A stretch of 64,000 bases of DNA from Antedon mediterranea (lineage: Eukaryota; Echinodermata; Crinoidea; Comatulida; Antedonidae): positions 33,179,648 through 33,243,647 of the forward strand of contig NC_092673.1 of NCBI RefSeq assembly GCF_964355755.1. The letters run 5' to 3'. Shown piece after piece: positions 59,034 to 64,000 of this stretch. Both the position numbers and the translations under genes were made by a program. The number at the start of each line of letters is the position of its first letter. Positions within the stretch are counted from its first letter, which is position 1. The notes under the pieces are model-generated. The model searched no databases. It saw nothing but the letters and a program-made list of their open reading frames with translations, and was not told where the DNA came from.

Positions 59034-59324
59034 CAAAAGCAGAAGACTGCAACTAACCAAACATTACGCACATAATATTGTAGTCAAATCATGAACCTAC
59101 CGTATCATCACTAAATTAGCCATAATAATCATTGACACTTTATTTTTTAGTTTCAACAGTGCATAGGTATGTAGTTAACGATATGTAATCAGGTGTATCC
59201 CATAATGCAAAGTGAACTTTATTGTTAGAAGAGCATGAATTATGAAATGAAAGAATTATTGGGATTCACAATATCTGTTTCAACATAAAACCAATATGAT
59301 TATTCATAATTATACAAGAATAAT

Positions 59325-59500
59325 AGTAGAATCCCTCCTTTGGGCACCCCTATTCGGGGGACACATCTATTAAGAGGTATTCAGAGGACAAGAGGAATAT
59401 ATATTAACACAATGGCCAGCCCCTATTCATGGGACATCCCTATTAAGAGAACACTTTGTTTGGTCATGAGGGTGTCTCTTTAATAGGAACTCTACTCAAA
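59325..59500. mobile_element. Family-C MITE downstream of Vav
   Basis: AGTAGAATCCCTCCTTTGGG at the left and GAGGGTGTCTCTTTAATAGG then AACTCTACT at the right form clear TIRs. Inside is GGCCAGCCCCTATTCATGGG. This is the best intact, unexpanded family-C copy. Confidence 0.75.
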
Positions 59501-60970
59501 TATCTTATATTGACCATTATTCCAGTAAATACATCAACTAGCCTAAATCATTAAGTCATTTTTATTTCAGTAAAACCAAACGTAGCATCTTTAGATTTAG
59601 AAGCAACCATAGTCCCACCAAATATATTTATAATTTTCTTGTTTTTAAAAAATATAATTATTGTTTTGATAATATTGTTTGTAGTTTGCATGTAAACATT
59701 CAAAATAACTATTTTTATGTTGATTTTGTGGATATATATATATTTGTTGTAGTTATACTTTTTATAATGGTTAATTTTATTGTAGTTACTGATAATTAAT
59801 TATTCTATGCAAATGATTTTGTACCAAAAAAACAATAAAACCCACATGAGTAATATGTAGTCAGCTTAAAAAAAAAATAATATTATGATTATGACTTGAT
59901 AGGAAATTATATATACTGTAAATGATAAGTTTAATATGTCTCTGCACTTATTTCATCAATTTTTTTCTTCACATGGGTGGGCTCTGTTTACGAAGGCCCT
60001 AATGTGACTAGGATTACATAATAATGTATCTTTAGATTTAGAAAGTAGAACAAATTAATTAATTCATAACTTAATAGGAAAAAGCTGGTAGTTTTCTTGA
60101 TTTTTTTCTTTTTACAGAACATCACAAATCATATCAAGACAATTAATCATTTATTTCTTTGGTAATCTTTAATATATTCATAAACACAATTAGGCAAAAT
60201 ATTGTTATTATTACATAAGTATGGTATGTTATTCAACTTTGTTATTATTATTTAGAATAATTATGGTTTTTCTTCAAAAGCAATTATTTACTTAACATAA
60301 AAATACTTCTATTCTATCATATACTTTGTTTGTCACAATTGGCCTCCATATTGAATTATTTAACTTTGTCATAATATTATGAATATACATTTGTAAATTA
60401 TTAAAATCATTAGGTTTGGTCTGAGAAGCGAATATATTTACGTAATATGGTCTAATATTGTCTGGCATTAAGTATTTGTCACAATTGGCCTTCCATATTG
60501 AAGTATTTAACTTTATCATAATTATATAAATATGAATATAAATTTGTAAATTATTGTATATTTGACATGGGTGAGATTGTGCTTGATTTTCATAGAAGAT
60601 CCAGCTAAGTAAATAATGAACTAACCTTCAGGATTATAAGTTTAAAGGCTGGCTCCGGGTATAGATATATATAACAACATTGATAACTCCTACCTTATAG
60701 CATAAAAAAGTCTTGCAGCACAACTTTTTTTTTTAAAGGGACTTTTTTAACGATGCTCGTTCTGGTTTTTTCCAACTGACTACAAAATATGTGGGGCTAT
60801 TATCAATGTTGTTGCAATTATTTAAGTTGTATAATAAACCATAGACATTTTAAACTTGGAGCCCCCTTTAATTGTTATCAGCAGCTGTATGTTAAATGAA
60901 CACAATTCCTAGCTTACAAACCATTTATAATTATAAATATATCTATACTATTTAGCTGTTACTGTTACTC
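59501..60970. other. AT-rich intergenic region downstream of Vav
   Basis: No gene seen. A diverged duplication of about 150 bp (TTTGTCACAATTGGCCTCCA and TTTGTCACAATTGGCCTTCC) lies at 60325-60560. Confidence 0.4.
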
Positions 60971-60975
60971 ACTGT

Positions 60976-61242
60976 GTCACAATACCACGTATCTCACAAT
61001 ACCACGTATCTCACAATACCACGTATCTCCCAATACCACGTATCTCACAATACCACGTATCTCACAATACCACGTATCTCACAATACCACGTATCTCACA
61101 ATACCACGTATCTCACAATACCACGTATCTCACAATACCACGTATCTCACAATACCACGTATCTCACAATACCACGTATCTCACAATACCACGTATCTCA
61201 CAATACCACGTATCTCACAATACCACGTATCTCACAATACAA
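60976..61242. repeat. 17-bp minisatellite
   Basis: About 16 copies of CAATACCACGTATCTCA, nearly all identical. The open frame across it comes from the repeat and is not a gene. Confidence 0.92.
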
Positions 61243-61405
61243 AACCTCCCAAACTTCAGACTTTTCTCGAGGTCCAAAAGGTCTCAAATTATTTTCTAGG
61301 TTTTTAAACACATTCTAAATACCAGACAGATTATAATATCAGTTATATGTAACGATATGTCTTTTGACAACAAAAAATGTGTTGCATATGGTACTGTGTC
61401 AGGCA

Positions 61406-61571
61406 TAAAGTTCTGTCTACACTATCAAACTAGTTTGACAAAAAAGTGTGATGTGCCTAAATATGGTAGTGATATACTTAAATATGGTAGTGATATGACA
61501 TCATAATGTCCATATATGGTCACATTACATTTTTTTTTCACATAAAGTTTGACAGTGTGGACAGAGCTTAA
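61406..61571. mobile_element. MITE, family A, copy 6
   Basis: TA then AAGTTCTGTCTACACTATC, repeated AAATATGGTAGTGATAT, then GTTTGACAGTGTGGACAGAG then CTTA. Confidence 0.8.
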
Positions 61572-63000
61572 CATATTTCTTGATGTCTATTTTCATCATT
61601 AAAGGGAGTCATGTGATAATGTGATGTCATCAAATTAAGTCTACATAGTTTAGAACATTAAACAGTAATATGTATTCATACAGCGTGTAATGCTATGTTT
61701 TAATCATATTGTATGCTAATAATCCAAGCTTGCACCGTCTTTCAAATCAAAGTCCAGACATTTTTTGTTGCCTTTCATAAATTAGCTATACACATGTATT
61801 AATTTATTCTTTTTTTTTACAATTAAATGTTATGTAAAGCATAAATATACTTACTGATATCATTTCAGGTCACTTCATATTTTAAATTGATTTTACATTT
61901 TTGATTAGATTAGAAAATTAGAAAATACTAATGATAATTTATTGTTTCCCTCAATATTAATACAAGTTTGGTGTACCAGGGTTCTGGTCCAGGGGGCGCT
62001 AACATCTGTTGAAGATAGATAAATATGTTTATAATTTCATTTTTAGGAAGAGCACATATCCATGGAGCTACTGTACCTCTTAATCCGCCCTTTTTGTCCC
62101 TGCATCCACCCCTGGATCTTCCCCTGTGATTCCTTGATCCGCCCCAGTTCCTCTTAGCCCCCCCCCCCCCCACCCTGGATCCGCCCCGTAGTCTGTAAAT
62201 ACATTAAAGTTGCACAACTATATTTTGTAATTATCAATCACACTTAAGTGAGATATTTCCCTAAAATACAATTTCACTTAAGTCAATAATCATTTAATGA
62301 TTTCTCTTAAAAGAATATGTGGTATTACTTATGATAGGAAAATGTATAAATGTAAAGCGTTTGTTCCTATAGCTTAATTGTGAATGATGTCACAAAACTT
62401 GTGACTACCTGAACCATCATATCTGCTTGTCCATCATTTATCTGCTTGCCCATTATTACTTCTGCTTGCCCATTATCACTTCTGCTTGCCCACACTCAAT
62501 TAATAATTAGAACCTGTATTTAAAATAAAATTTATTTTAATTGTATCATATTCATATCATATTTAATAATTTGAAACTTAATTGTTTACTTTGAAGCTCA
62601 CTATATTGTCAAATATTCACAAGTTAGTGATGTGAAAATTTATGGTAAAATTGATTTAGCGATAAATGTGATTAGTAATGTTGTACATTATTGTAACTTT
62701 TGATATTTTTTCTTCGATCAAAATAATAATAAATATACTGTACAGTACATATGCGTACTAGGGTTTTGGTCTAAAACAATATTACATTTGTAATTATGAA
62801 TAAACTTCGTAATTATTAATGCTATTTTTATTACATTTTTGTATTATAATTAAGAAAAGAAAATATGAAGCTTTTTAGTTGTCAAAATACATTTTAAAAA
62901 GTTGGTGTTAGTATGTAAAAAATACAGTACTCGCAACCCGGAATTATTGTACTAAAATATTTATTGCTATTTCATTATTTTGTCCCTCCCTAATTCTGTT
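61572..63000. other. Intergenic region, simple repeats only
   Basis: A C-rich stretch at 62085-62180 contains a run of about 14 C. Four copies of CTGCTTGCCCATTATYACTT occur at 62420-62495. No gene seen. Confidence 0.4.
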
Positions 63001-63007
63001 TGGGAAC

Positions 63008-63075
63008 TTAATTTCAGTAGAACCCTTTTTTATTTAGAACACCCCTATTAAGTATTAAGGGGACAGGTGTCAATG
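63008..63075. mobile_element. Family-C MITE fragment
   Basis: CAGTAGAACCCTTTTTTATT then ACACCCCTATTAAG and ATTAAGGGGACAGGTGTC match the left half of the family. Confidence 0.5.
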
Positions 63076-63909
63076 TAATAATTATTATACCATATCTCAA
63101 ACTTGTATTTTTTAATAACTCGTACAATTATTTGTACGTTTTATATTTTCATATGTTGCTGGATATGAAATAATATAATACATTTTGTTAATCTAGTTGA
63201 TAGTTGTTTGTTTACAAGGTATTGGAATTTAAAGGGTATATCCTGTTATGAAACTATTAATAGACATATTTTGGTTGCATATTTTGACCTAAGTTTAATA
63301 ATAGTCATTTTGAGGACCAAATGCTGTTTTGATGAAACAGAATATTTTCAGTCTTCCGTGTTTTGCTTCATTGCTGTTAAAAAAAAGTAGCATGTATAAA
63401 AATAAAAGTGTTGTTATGCTATGAAAAACAATAATAATTTCAAACATGGACATACCCTTTAAGCCACACTCCACAATATAGTATTTTTGTATGAATATGA
63501 ATAGCTAATTAGGGTTTTCGGTTTTTGTAATACTCTATTATACAGTAATTATTAAAATACCATAGTTAAATCCATAGTTTTATTTAAGAAAAATCTGTAA
63601 AGGTCTCGCAACAATAATAATGTATTATAATTGCTTCTGTATACATTGACTTTTGTGTTTATTATTTATTATTAAACATGACAATTTCCTCCTGAATTAC
63701 ATAAAAACCCAACAATTTACATAAAAGACCACGCCCCCTTATAATTGACACGTAAAGTTTTGCATTTTCAACGTGGCATGGCCTTTTGATGTCACTTCCG
63801 GGAAAAGGTCACCTGTTTCATGCCTGGCTAAACGATCCGGGAGGAGCTGAACCCAAAGCCGGTTGTAGGCCTGCGATTTATTTTGTTATTTTGGTGCATT
63901 TTAAGCAGA

Positions 63910-63960
63910 ATGGCTTCTCAGCAAGATATGATAAGCAAAGCTGAAGATGTTGCAGATCAG
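63910..63960 (+). CDS. Probable first coding exon of an unidentified gene (cut by right edge)
   Basis: An ATG with an upstream GCAGA context opens 17 codons (MASQQDMISKAEDVADQ). They end exactly at CAG|GTAATT, a usable splice donor in phase 0. The 120 bases before it are CpG-richer than the region around (ACGATCCGGGAGGAGC, AAAGCCGGTTG), as in a promoter and 5' UTR. The peptide is too short to name, and the rest lies beyond the window. Confidence 0.5.
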
Positions 63961-64000
63961 GTAATTATATTATTACAACGTATTATACTGTTTTGAGGAC

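Noticed and set aside
60974-61318. 114-codon ORF of YHVSHNTTYLTIPRISQ repeats
   Set aside because: Produced by the 17-bp tandem repeat without stops; no gene context.

Overview
This window is nuclear DNA of an invertebrate animal, most likely a deuterostome such as an echinoderm. The reasons are multi-exon genes with GT-AG introns of 0.1-6 kb, AT-rich introns packed with SINEs, LINE tails, TIR elements and minisatellites, one invertebrate-type Vav gene, and a HEPN/NACHT (NLR-like) receptor gene of a kind expanded in echinoderms, cephalochordates and cnidarians. The species cannot be fixed from the sequence alone.

Layout. (1) 1-1709, minus strand: 5' part of a DZIP3-like HEPN / coiled-coil / NACHT-type receptor gene, cut by the left edge and carrying an apparent one-base frameshift. 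(2) 1.7-8.9 kb: gene-free and repeat-rich, with a 70-bp inverted-repeat pair 5.1 kb apart enclosing LINE remnants and a 2.5-kb satellite-like array. (3) 8913-19020, plus: a complete 16-exon SWT1 gene (WW + PIN endoribonuclease, 880 aa). Its intron 11 holds a 1.6-kb minisatellite that appears to have grown out of a MITE end. (4) 21144-22769, plus: an intronless GT31 (beta-1,3-glycosyltransferase-like) membrane protein with an NQQP[LV] repeat stem and altered active-site motifs. (5) 22.8-27.5 kb: intergenic with MITEs. (6) 27573-58841, plus: a complete 23-exon Vav gene (CH-acidic-DH-PH-C1-SH3-SH2-SH3, 844 aa) spread over 31 kb. (7) 58.8-63.9 kb: intergenic repeats. (8) 63910-63960: probable first coding exon of another plus-strand gene running off the right edge.

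The exon models of SWT1 and Vav were built by hand. Every junction is GT-AG, all phases close, and the total lengths (880 and 844 aa) match the known family sizes, so both genes look intact and functional. The genes do not form a pathway. Vav is a Rho/Rac exchange factor acting below tyrosine kinases, SWT1 is a nuclear mRNP quality-control nuclease, and the HEPN-NACHT protein is presumably an innate immune sensor.

The most unusual content is in the non-coding part. There are composite SINEs with a 5S rRNA-like head joined to a tRNA-like segment. There are four MITE families, all with apparent TA target sites, and at least three minisatellites lie within or next to such elements. Two 22-29-bp palindromic sequences are flanked by 7-bp direct repeats, which look like a transposon reduced to its two ends. 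A 1.45-kb element with perfect 15-bp TIRs and a 5-bp target duplication sits in Vav intron 21. A possible 21-nt in-frame microexon lies in the Vav PH domain.
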